Below, in pieces: positions 9,368 to 16,795 of a stretch of 52,854 bases of DNA; within the stretch, counting starts at the first letter, position 1; each line of letters opens with the position of its first letter. Origin of the DNA: Gammaproteobacteria bacterium (GTDB lineage Bacteria; Pseudomonadota; Gammaproteobacteria; Xanthomonadales; Rhodanobacteraceae); the NCBI GenBank assembly GCA_021325195.1, contig JAJPHQ010000022.1, positions 1-52,854 on the forward strand, read 5' to 3'. The notes beneath the pieces were generated by a model. The model searched no databases, was not told the origin of the DNA, and saw only the letters and a list, made by a program, of their open reading frames with translations. The position numbers and the translations under genes were made by a program.

Positions 9368-9381
9368 TATAGACGTCTATA
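9368..9381. promoter_or_regulatory. 14-bp perfect palindrome upstream of the met promoter
   Basis: TATAGACGTCTATA is self-complementary and ends 6 bases before the -35 box of the methionine promoter. It could be the operator of the divergent MarR protein or of a methionine regulator. Confidence 0.5.
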
Positions 9382-9387
9382 CGGCCA

Positions 9388-9416
9388 TTGACACGGCAAA
9401 GGCACGCCGTTACAGT
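9388..9416 (+). promoter_or_regulatory. Sigma70 promoter of the methionine operon
   Basis: TTGACA (perfect -35), 17-base spacer, TACAGT (-10). The predicted transcript start near 9422 falls a few bases before the first stem of the SAM riboswitch, which supports both calls. Confidence 0.8.
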
Positions 9417-9427
9417 CTGGCCCGCAA

Positions 9428-9543
9428 CTCATCGAGACCGGCTGAGGGACAGGCCCTTGGAAGCCGGGGCAACCCGCGGAACCGCATGGGTTCCGCACGG
9501 TGCCAACTCCTGCGGAGGCGCGAAGCGTCTGCCGAGAGATGGG
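9428..9543 (+). promoter_or_regulatory. SAM-I riboswitch (S-box)
   Basis: The conserved S-box landmarks occur in order: CTCATCGAGA with P1 5' strand CTCATC; GCTGAGGGACAGGCCC; GAAGCCGGGGCAACC; GGTGCCAACTCCTGC; and the closing GAGAGATGGG, whose GATGGG pairs with CTCATC. S-adenosylmethionine binding should switch off the downstream metX-metB-hom genes, as described for S-boxes in Gram-positives and in some Xanthomonadales. An intrinsic terminator is not obvious. Regulation looks translational (see the sequester hairpin). Confidence 0.93.
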
Positions 9544-9587
9544 TCGAACGCCGCACGTCTTTGCCCGTGCTGTCGTCGGCGCATTCC

Positions 9588-9630
9588 GGTTCTCCCCAGG
9601 GCTCGATGTCCGGAAACCGAAAGGAGAACC
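9588..9630 (+). promoter_or_regulatory. Shine-Dalgarno sequestering hairpin of metX
   Basis: GGTTCTCC at 9588-9595 is perfectly complementary to GGAGAACC at 9623-9630, which is the metX ribosome binding site (AAGGAGAACC, ATG at 9633). The 27-base loop contains a smaller GC-rich hairpin. This is the likely expression platform of the SAM riboswitch: with SAM bound the hairpin forms and translation is blocked. Confidence 0.65.
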
Positions 9631-9632
9631 CG

Positions 9633-10670
9633 ATGACCCTCGCCGTCGCCGAACCCGAATGTCACCCCGCTCCAAACCTGCGTACGGCGGTGCGTCCCGC
9701 TGCGCGTGCGGCGTTCCAGTGCCTGCGTGCCAGCCGCGGGATCCGTCTCTCGCCGCGTTACGGCGGGGGCGAACGCGACGTCGCGCTGCACTACCTCTGG
9801 GTCGGGGCTCCGGGCGCGCCCACCGTGATCGTGCAGGGCGGCATTTCGGCCGATCGCGATGTCTGCGCGACGCCGGCGCATCCCTCGCCCGGCTGGTGGG
9901 AGCCGCTGGTCGGCACGGGCCGCGCGATCGATCTCGACCGCGTGCGTGTGCTGGCGATCGACTGGCTGGATGCGGAGGATCTGGGTTCCCCGTCGGTGTC
10001 CAGCGAGGATCAGGCCGACGCGCTGGCCGCGTTACTGGACGCGCTGGGCGTTTCACGTGTCGAGGCTTTTGTCGGCGCCTCGTACGGCGCGATGGTCGGC
10101 TTGGCGTTCGCCGCGCGCCACGGCAATCGCGTGGCGAAGCTGGTCGCACTGGCCGGCGCGCACCGCCCGCATCCGTTCGCGAGTGCGCAACGCGCGGTGC
10201 AGCGCGGCATCGTCAAGCTCGGCATCGACAACGGTTGCGTGGACGATGCCTTGTCATTGGCACGCCAGCTTGCGTTGACCACCTATCGCGGCAGCACCGA
10301 GTTCGCGAAGCGTTTCGCGGGCGCAGCCGAATACCGCGGCGGCCGTTTCCGGCTGCCGGTGGAGGATTGGCTGGAACATCAGGGACGCAAGTTCGTCGCG
10401 CGTTTCGATGCGCAGCGTTATCTCGCGTTGTCCGAATCCATCGACCTGCACGACATCGACCCGGAAGCCGTGCGCGTGCCGGCCACGTTGATCGGCTTCG
10501 CCAGCGACCGCTTGGTGCCGCTGGCCGACCTGTGCGCGTTGCAGCAGCGCTTGGGTGCGCCCGCCACGCTGGAAGTGATCGAAACGCCGTACGGCCACGA
10601 CGGATTCCTGAAGGAACCCGAACGCCTCGCGCCCCTGCTGCGCGAAGCCCTGCACGTTTGCGGAGACTGA
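9633..10670 (+). CDS. metX: Homoserine O-succinyltransferase/acetyltransferase, MetX type
   Basis: 345 residues. Start ATG 9633 follows a strong AAGGAG. This is the alpha/beta-hydrolase-fold MetX family, not the MetA family. Nucleophile elbow GASYGAMVG (Ser); acid in GFASDRLVPL (Asp); catalytic His in YGHDGFL near the C-terminus. It acylates homoserine to activate it for the metB step directly downstream. Xanthomonadales MetX proteins have been reported to use succinyl-CoA; which acyl-CoA this one uses cannot be judged here. It is the first gene of a SAM-riboswitch operon, with metB one base after its stop. Confidence 0.92.
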   Translation: MTLAVAEPECHPAPNLRTAVRPAARAAFQCLRASRGIRLSPRYGGGERDVALHYLWVGAPGAPTVIVQGGISADRDVCATPAHPSPGWWEPLVGTGRAIDLDRVRVLAIDWLDAEDLGSPSVSSEDQADALAALLDALGVSRVEAFVGASYGAMVGLAFAARHGNRVAKLVALAGAHRPHPFASAQRAVQRGIVKLGIDNGCVDDALSLARQLALTTYRGSTEFAKRFAGAAEYRGGRFRLPVEDWLEHQGRKFVARFDAQRYLALSESIDLHDIDPEAVRVPATLIGFASDRLVPLADLCALQQRLGAPATLEVIETPYGHDGFLKEPERLAPLLREALHVCGD

Positions 10671-10671
10671 C

Positions 10672-11862
10672 ATGACCACCAACGTTGCATCCTGTACCCG
10701 CGCGGTGCGCGCCGGCATCGAGACCGACAGCCAGCACGGCGCGGTGGTGCCGCCGCTGCACCTTTCCACCAACTACTCGTTCGCGGGCTTCAACGAAAAG
10801 CGCGAATACGACTATTCGCGCAGCGGCAATCCGACCCGCGATCTCTTGGCCGACGCGCTGGCCGACCTCGAACGCGGCGCAGGCGCAGAGGTGACGGCCA
10901 GCGGCATGGCCGCGGTCGCACTTGTCCTGGAACTGGTGCCCGCGGGCGGCAAGGTGCTGGCCGCGCACGATTGCTACGGCGGCACCTGGCGCCTGCTGGA
11001 TGCGTGGGCGAGGAAGGGCCGCTTCACGGTGCGCTTCGCCGACCTCACCGATCCCACCGCGCTGGCGGCTGGTCTTGCCGAAAATCCCGCGCTGGTATGG
11101 GTGGAAACGCCGTCCAACCCGCTGCTGCGGATCACCGACATCCGCCACGTCGCGCAGGCCGCGCATGCGGCGGGCGCGCTGTGCGTGGTGGACAACACGT
11201 TCCTGTCGCCGGCGTTGCAGCAACCCTTGACGCTGGGGGCCGACGTGGTGGTGCATTCGACGACCAAGTACATCAACGGCCACAGCGACGTGGTGGGCGG
11301 CGCGGTGATCGCGCGCGATCCGGACGTCGCGGAAAAGCTGAAGTGGTGGGGCAACTGTCTGGGCCTCACCGGCGCGCCGTTCGACAGTTGGCTGACCCTG
11401 CGCGGGCTGCGCACGCTCGATGCACGGCTGCGCGTGCACCAGGACAACGCCGCGGCGATCGCGGCATTCCTGGACGCGCATCCGGTGGTGACGCGGGTGT
11501 TCTATCCCGGTTTGGCGGCGCACCCGCAGCACGCGCTGACGAGGCGCCAGCAAGCCGGCTTCGGCGCGATGCTTTCCTTCGAACTCGAAGGCGGCGAGGA
11601 CGCGGTGCGCGCATTTCTCGACGGCCTGCAGTGCATCACGCTGGCCGAATCGCTGGGCGGGGTGGAAAGCCTGATCGCGCATCCGGCCACCATGACCCAC
11701 GCGGCGATGGCGCCCGAGGCGCGCCGCGCGGCCGGGATTTCCGATGCACTGCTGCGTCTTTCGGTCGGCATCGAGGCACGCGACGACTTGCTGGGCGATC
11801 TCGCTGACGCGCTGACGCGCGCGGAAGCGGCGGCACGAAAACGCGTGGCGGTGCCGGCATGA
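10672..11862 (+). CDS. metB: Cystathionine gamma-synthase / O-acylhomoserine (thiol)-lyase
   Basis: 396 residues of the Cys/Met-metabolism PLP-dependent family. Visible landmarks: YDYSRSGNPTRDLL near the N-terminus (phosphate-binding Tyr/Arg of the neighbouring subunit), ASGMAAVA, VWVETPSNPLL, VVDNTFLSPALQQPL, the PLP lysine in STTKYINGHSD, and the C-terminal SLGGVESL. It condenses the activated homoserine from MetX with cysteine (or sulfide). Start one base after the metX stop and end overlapping hom by four bases show translational coupling. Gamma-synthase versus direct sulfhydrylase cannot be settled from sequence. Confidence 0.92.
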   Translation: MTTNVASCTRAVRAGIETDSQHGAVVPPLHLSTNYSFAGFNEKREYDYSRSGNPTRDLLADALADLERGAGAEVTASGMAAVALVLELVPAGGKVLAAHDCYGGTWRLLDAWARKGRFTVRFADLTDPTALAAGLAENPALVWVETPSNPLLRITDIRHVAQAAHAAGALCVVDNTFLSPALQQPLTLGADVVVHSTTKYINGHSDVVGGAVIARDPDVAEKLKWWGNCLGLTGAPFDSWLTLRGLRTLDARLRVHQDNAAAIAAFLDAHPVVTRVFYPGLAAHPQHALTRRQQAGFGAMLSFELEGGEDAVRAFLDGLQCITLAESLGGVESLIAHPATMTHAAMAPEARRAAGISDALLRLSVGIEARDDLLGDLADALTRAEAAARKRVAVPA

Positions 11863-12938
11863 GCGCGCAGGCGGCGTCAGCGGCGTGTCCGCGCGCGCAG
11901 GCGCAGCGCGACGCCGCGGTGGTGCTGCTGGGCACAGGCCAGGTAGGCGGCGCGTTCCTGCAACTGCTGCGAACCCGGGCCGGGGAAAACCTGCGGCTGG
12001 TCGGCGCGGCCAATTCACGGCACCAGACCATCCGGGCCGCCGCCCTGGCGGAGCGGCGGCTGCGCGAGCGGCTGAACATCGCGGGCGACGCCCGCGACGA
12101 CGACGCGCTGCTCGACGCGCTGCACGCCAGCAGTGCGGCAACCAAAGTGGTCATCGACGCGACCGCCTCGGAAGAGCTCGCGGCGCGGCATCCCGAATGG
12201 CTGGCGCGCGGCTGCCATGTCGTCACCGCCAACAAGGCACTGGCGGGGGGCGATCTGGCCGGCTGGCGCGAGTTGCAGGCGGCGCGTGTGCACGGCGGCG
12301 AGTACGGCGACAGCGCGACCGTGGGCGTGGGCCTGCCGGCGCTGGCGACGTTGCGCCGCCTGCACGCCTGCGGCGATCGCGTCATGCGGATCGAGGGCGT
12401 GTTCTCGGGTTCGCTGTCGCACCTGTTCAATGATTACGACGGTACGCGGCCATTCTCGTCGTTATTGCGCGAAGCACGCGCGGCGGGTTACACGGAACCC
12501 GATCCGCGTTGCGACCTGTCCGGCGAGGACGTCGCGCGCAAGCTGCTGATCCTCGCGCGCACGGCGGGTTTTCCGTTGGAGCGCGCCCAGATCGAAGTCG
12601 AAAGCCTGGTGCCGGGATCGCTGCGCAACGTCATGCTCCACGAATTCCTCGAGCGTCTCGATGAACTCGATGATTCACTCGCCGCGCGCTACGCTGCGGC
12701 GCGCGCGCGCGGACACGTGCTGCGTCATCTCGCGCACTTCGATGCCGACGGCCGCGCGAAGGTCGGCTTGTGCGAAGTGCCGCCGGCACACCCCGCCGCG
12801 CACCTTCAGGGCGCCGACAACCTGTTCGCCTTCACCACGGGACGCTACACGAAACGTCCGCTGGTGATCCAGGGCGCGGGCGCGGGCCCGGAGGTGACCG
12901 CGCAGGCCCTGCTGGGCGACATCCTCGCGTTGCGTTGA
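11859..12938 (+). CDS. hom: Homoserine dehydrogenase (monofunctional)
   Basis: 359 residues, starting inside the metB stop (ATGA). N-terminal Rossmann motif LLGTGQVGGAFL. The dehydrogenase core shows VTANKALAGG, EYGDSATVGVGLPAL, the GVFSGSLSHLF catalytic segment and GYTEPDPR..DLSGEDVARKLLILAR. It makes homoserine from aspartate semialdehyde, feeding MetX in the same operon. It lacks an aspartokinase fusion and a C-terminal ACT domain, so feedback control is probably through the riboswitch rather than allosteric. The stop codon abuts the stop of the convergent permease (TGA|TCA, no spacer). Confidence 0.93.
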   Translation: MSAQAASAACPRAQAQRDAAVVLLGTGQVGGAFLQLLRTRAGENLRLVGAANSRHQTIRAAALAERRLRERLNIAGDARDDDALLDALHASSAATKVVIDATASEELAARHPEWLARGCHVVTANKALAGGDLAGWRELQAARVHGGEYGDSATVGVGLPALATLRRLHACGDRVMRIEGVFSGSLSHLFNDYDGTRPFSSLLREARAAGYTEPDPRCDLSGEDVARKLLILARTAGFPLERAQIEVESLVPGSLRNVMLHEFLERLDELDDSLAARYAAARARGHVLRHLAHFDADGRAKVGLCEVPPAHPAAHLQGADNLFAFTTGRYTKRPLVIQGAGAGPEVTAQALLGDILALR

Positions 12939-14552
12939 TCAGTCCTCGATCACGCCGTGATGTTCGGCGGCCTGCTCGACGTCCGGCGTGCGCCAGCCGC
13001 AGGCGAGGCCCCACGCGAAGAAGGCGATCGCGAGCACGGCCACGATCAGCAGATCCCAGCCGTAGGGGATGATGTCGTGTCCGCCGAACTTGGCGCTGCC
13101 GGCCCACGACAGCGCCGCGATCGCGGGCAGGTAGAAGATCAGCCACAACGCACCGCGCACCTGCTGCGCGAAGTCGGCGCGGCCGCGCCGCACCGCATAC
13201 CAGAACCAGATCGGCAGCGCGACGACCATCAGCAGGCTGATCTCGCCGGTGCGCGGCCAGCGCGCCCAGTACAGGAGCTCGGTCGCGAACACGAACGCCA
13301 GTCCCGCGATCAATGTGAGCGCCGGGATGCGCAGCGGGCGGTGCAATTCCGGCGCGGTGCGTCGCAGCACCGTGACGCTGACCGGTCCGGTCAGGTACGA
13401 AATGATGGTCGCGACCGAGATCACTTCTGCCAGCGTGGCCCAGCCACGGAAGAAGAACATGAAGATGAAAGCGACCACGAGGTTCAGCCACATCGCCGGG
13501 CGCGGAATGCCCCAGCGCGGGTGCACCTTGCCAAGGATCTTCGGCAGCGTGCCGTTGCGCTGCATCCCGTAGATCATCCGCGCGGTGGTCGCGGTGTACG
13601 TCGCGCCGGTGCCGGACGGGCTGACGAAGGCATCGGAATACAGCAGCAGCGCCAGCCAGTTGAGGTTCAGCGCCAGCGCCAGTTGCGCGAACGGCGAGCT
13701 GTACGCGAGTGCGTACCAGCCGCCCTGCGCGAGTTGCGCGGGATCGACCGCACCAAGGAACGCCACCTGCAGCAGCAGGTACACGACGGTCGCCAGCAGG
13801 ATCGAGCCGATCACGCCGAGCGGCACGTTGCGCCCGGGGTTGCGCGCCTCGCCCGCGAGGTTCACCGGGCTCTGGAAGCCGTTGAAGCTGAACACGATGC
13901 CGCTGATCGCGACCGCGGTCAGCACCGCGGAAAGGCTGATCGCGTGCGCCCCGCCGTGCGCGCCGACGTGGAAGTTCCCGGGGTGGAACGCGGTCAGCAT
14001 CAGCGCGATCGCGGTCAGAGCGGGCACGATCAGCTTGTACAGTGTGATCGCGGTGTTGGTCTTGGCGAACAGCTTCACGCTCCAGAAGTTCAGGAGGAAG
14101 TACGCGATCACCAGCACCGCCGCGATCGCGAGTCCGGTGGTGCTCAGGGTGCCCGCCCCGCCGGGTGCGTGGTGGTACAGGTCGCGCGCCCACTGCCACG
14201 GCCACGACGCCATGTACTGCACCGAGGCTTCGGCTTCCACCGGAATCACCGAAGCGATCGCGATCCAGTTGGCCCACGCCGCGATGAAACCCACCAGCGT
14301 GCCATGCGAATACTGGCCGTAGCGCACCATGCCGCCGGATTCCGGGAACATCGCGCCCAACTCTGCGTACGTCACCGCGAGGAACAGGATCACCACGGCG
14401 CCGATCACCCACGCCCAGACCGCGCCGGGGCCCGCCAGTTGCGCCGCGCGCCATGCGCCGAACAGCCAGCCCGAGCCGATGATCGAGCCCAGGCCCGTGA
14501 ACATCAGCGCCCACGCACCGACGTTGCGGCGGATCGCGAATTCGTTGCTCAT
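12939..14552 (-). CDS. APC family amino-acid permease
   Basis: 537 residues from ATG 14552; a TTG 21 bases upstream is possible but weaker. An inner-membrane protein with about twelve hydrophobic segments. The first helix carries the APC signature MFTGLGSIIGSGWLFGAW. Later segments include AVTYAELGAMFPESGGMVRYG, typical of amino acid-polyamine-organocation transporters, and a conserved EARNPGRNVPLG cytoplasmic loop. Glutamate:GABA antiporter- and amino-acid:proton symporter-type members look alike, so the substrate is not called. It is convergent with hom with no intervening base, so the two transcripts must overlap at their 3' ends. Confidence 0.9.
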   Translation of the reverse strand: MSNEFAIRRNVGAWALMFTGLGSIIGSGWLFGAWRAAQLAGPGAVWAWVIGAVVILFLAVTYAELGAMFPESGGMVRYGQYSHGTLVGFIAAWANWIAIASVIPVEAEASVQYMASWPWQWARDLYHHAPGGAGTLSTTGLAIAAVLVIAYFLLNFWSVKLFAKTNTAITLYKLIVPALTAIALMLTAFHPGNFHVGAHGGAHAISLSAVLTAVAISGIVFSFNGFQSPVNLAGEARNPGRNVPLGVIGSILLATVVYLLLQVAFLGAVDPAQLAQGGWYALAYSSPFAQLALALNLNWLALLLYSDAFVSPSGTGATYTATTARMIYGMQRNGTLPKILGKVHPRWGIPRPAMWLNLVVAFIFMFFFRGWATLAEVISVATIISYLTGPVSVTVLRRTAPELHRPLRIPALTLIAGLAFVFATELLYWARWPRTGEISLLMVVALPIWFWYAVRRGRADFAQQVRGALWLIFYLPAIAALSWAGSAKFGGHDIIPYGWDLLIVAVLAIAFFAWGLACGWRTPDVEQAAEHHGVIED

Positions 14553-14637
14553 CAGGAAAACCGTCCCCGGCAAAGCGGCGGATGATCGCAGATCACGGGG
14601 CGGGTGTCCGTGTGGCGATGGTCATGCCGCTTTTGAA

Positions 14638-14660
14638 CCCCTCTCCCTGCGGGAGAGGGG
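14638..14660. repeat. CCCTCTCCC palindromic repeat
   Basis: CCCCTCTCCC-TGC-GGGAGAGGGG, a perfect 10-bp stem with 3-base loop in the 110-base gap between pepQ and the permease, ending 2 bases after the pepQ stop. It is the common dispersed bacterial palindrome type and could end transcription from pepQ. Confidence 0.6.
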
Positions 14661-14662
14661 AA

Positions 14663-15997
14663 TCACGCCGCCGCGAACGCCTCGCGGGTAAGGTTGACGG
14701 GCTCGCCCTCGGTGCAGAGCACGTCGTCCTCGATCCGGATGCCGCCGTACTGGCGGAACGCCTCGACCTTCGGCCATACGACATCCTTCGCGGCCGGCCT
14801 GGTCTTCAACGCATCGAGCAGCGTGTCGATGAAGTAGATGCCGGGTTCGACCGTCGTCACCATGCCGGGTTCGAGCGTGCGGGTGAGGCGCAGATACGGA
14901 TGCCCGTCCGGTTTCGGGATCACGCCACCGCGTTCGTCGCGCGCGAAGCCGCCGACGTCGTGCACCTGAAGCCCGATCAGGTGTCCCAGCCCGTGCGGGA
15001 AGAACGTGCCGGAAATGCCGTTCGCGACCGCGGCCTCGGCCGAGCAGGTGATGAAACCCTGCTCGCGCAGCACGTCCATCAGCACGTGATGGGCGTGCAA
15101 GTGCAGCCCGGGATAACTTTGTCCCACGCGCACCTTGGCGCAGAAGCCCTGCTGCGCCTTTTCGACCCCGTCGATCAGGGCCTGGAACTCGCCGGCGTCG
15201 GGTGACGCGTAGGTACGGGTGATGTCCGAAGCGTAGCCGTGGAACTGGCCGCCGGCGTCGATCAGGAACGAACGCGCCTGCGCGGGCGGATTGCGGTCGA
15301 GGTGCATGTAGTGCAGCACCGCGCCGTGCTGGTCCAGCGCGATGATGTTGCCGTAGGGCAGTTGATGTTCCGCCAGCCGGGTGGCTTTCAGGTATTCGCA
15401 ATGGATGTCGAATTCCGACGCGCCGTCGCGGAACGCCTTCTCGGCCGCGCGGTGGCCGTGCACGCCGACCTTGCTGGCCACGCGCATCATGGTGATCTCG
15501 TACGGCGTCTTGAATGCGCGCCGGTAGTGCAGCACGTTCAGCAGCGCCGCGGGGTTGTCCGGCACGAAGCCGGCGAGCGCGACATTGGTTTCGCCAACGA
15601 TCGCGCAACGTCCGGGATCCCCCGGCAGATGCGCGCGCGCTTGCTCGGGCGTCCGGATCGTGACGATGTCGAAATGCTCGACCCAGTAACCCGCCGGCGC
15701 GGCCGGCACCACGTGCCAGTAGTCGTGCGGCTGCAGGAACACCAGTTTCGGTCTCGCGCCGGGCGTGTAAACGATCCAGCTTCCCGGCGCGTCGGTCAGC
15801 GGCAACCAGTGCAGGAAATGCGGGTTGGCCTTGAACGGATAATCCTGGTCGTCCAGAAACCAGCCGTGTGGCCTGCCGGACGCGATCACCAGGTGGTCGC
15901 GGTGCGCGGCGGCCAGCGCGTCGTCGCTGCGCTTCCTGATTTCGGCCAGATGCGCGGGATACAGCGCGGAAAGGTTGTCCTGCGGTGCGGCGGTCAT
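14663..15997 (-). CDS. pepQ: Xaa-Pro dipeptidase
   Basis: 444 residues, the usual PepQ length. An N-terminal creatinase-like domain is followed by the 'pita-bread' metallopeptidase domain. The five metal ligands are in place: Asp in LIDAGGQ, Asp in ASDITR, His in PHGLGHLIGL, Glu in TVEPGIYF, Glu in GIRIEDD. It cleaves dipeptides with C-terminal proline, using two divalent metals (Mn in the family). Cytoplasmic, with no signal peptide. It stands alone, with repeat DNA on both sides. Confidence 0.95.
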   Translation of the reverse strand: MTAAPQDNLSALYPAHLAEIRKRSDDALAAAHRDHLVIASGRPHGWFLDDQDYPFKANPHFLHWLPLTDAPGSWIVYTPGARPKLVFLQPHDYWHVVPAAPAGYWVEHFDIVTIRTPEQARAHLPGDPGRCAIVGETNVALAGFVPDNPAALLNVLHYRRAFKTPYEITMMRVASKVGVHGHRAAEKAFRDGASEFDIHCEYLKATRLAEHQLPYGNIIALDQHGAVLHYMHLDRNPPAQARSFLIDAGGQFHGYASDITRTYASPDAGEFQALIDGVEKAQQGFCAKVRVGQSYPGLHLHAHHVLMDVLREQGFITCSAEAAVANGISGTFFPHGLGHLIGLQVHDVGGFARDERGGVIPKPDGHPYLRLTRTLEPGMVTTVEPGIYFIDTLLDALKTRPAAKDVVWPKVEAFRQYGGIRIEDDVLCTEGEPVNLTREAFAAA

Positions 15998-16126
15998 GGC
16001 GGCATCGGTATCGCGGAAAGGATCAAAGGATCATGGTGCCGGGAAGCGCGGCCCGAAGCAAAGCCCGCGACACGCCGGTCCGCCGCGATGCCGCGGACGG
16101 CTGGCGCGGTGTCCTGAAAATACCCT

Positions 16127-16330
16127 CGTCATTCCGGACGAACCCGCGAAGCGGGTGAGATCCGGAACGGGTGAGATCCGGAATCTGCTTCCGCTTGCCG
16201 CAAGACCACGGCAGATTACAAAGTCCATCCATGGACTCTGCCCTTCGGGCCTACGTTCGGTTGTTCAGTCGTTCCAGACGAATTTGTCCGGGTGCCTGCG
16301 CCGGCATGCCGGCGCAGACCCGGAATGACG
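16127..16330. repeat. Composite dispersed repeat with palindrome
   Basis: This fills most of the 447-base gap between pepQ and the PilZ gene, in which I see no gene. CGTCATTCCGGA at its left end and CCGGAATGACG at its right end are inverted copies. Inside are two 16-base direct units (GGGTGAGATCCGGAAY at 16153-16168 and 16169-16184) and a perfect 20-bp palindrome TGCGCCGGCATGCCGGCGCA at 16297-16316. The layout resembles the non-coding 'GTCATTCCGG' repeats of related genomes; another copy of the GTCATTCCGG motif is at about 37240. Confidence 0.6.
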
Positions 16331-16444
16331 ACGTGAAATTTCCTTCCGGAACGCCGCCCTGGGGAAGCTCTGAACGAATGCGTGCTTGATTTGCGGGCGG
16401 CACATCCCTGTGCCGCACGGAAACCCTGATCAATCAGAGTTTCC

Positions 16445-16795
16445 CTAGCGGCGCGCGGCTTCCGCGTGCGCCAGCCAGTCGTCCAGCGCGCTGGCGGCGG
16501 GGCCGCTGATCGATATGATGCGCAGCCCCGACCATTGCCGGCCCGGCGTGCCGGCGTCCTCGGTCCACATGGTGTGCACGCCGGCCTCGATTTCGGCGAA
16601 GCTGCCGCGCGGACCGGGCAGGTGGAAACGCAACTGGTACAGCGCGTCGTCGCGCAGGGGCCGGTGCGCGATCAGCATCATGCCGTTGCGCGACAGGTTG
16701 CCGATCCGGCCGATGGTTTCGCCGGTCATGGTGTCCATGACCTCGATGGGCAGGTGCGAGGCCTTGCGCGGAGAAGTGCGGCGCTCCTGGTTCAT
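16445..16795 (-). CDS. PilZ domain protein (c-di-GMP binding)
   Basis: 116 residues, a single PilZ domain. Both c-di-GMP contacts are intact: the RxxxR motif inside ERRTSPRK near the N-terminus and NLSRNG (N/DxSxxG) at about residues 32-37. Such proteins read the second messenger c-di-GMP, which controls motility, pili and biofilm. The start codon overlaps the stop of the DUF1631 gene (ATGA), so the pair is translationally coupled. The true start is set by this overlap and by the domain start; the frame stays open far upstream inside the neighbour. Confidence 0.9.
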   Translation of the reverse strand: MNQERRTSPRKASHLPIEVMDTMTGETIGRIGNLSRNGMMLIAHRPLRDDALYQLRFHLPGPRGSFAEIEAGVHTMWTEDAGTPGRQWSGLRIISISGPAASALDDWLAHAEAARR

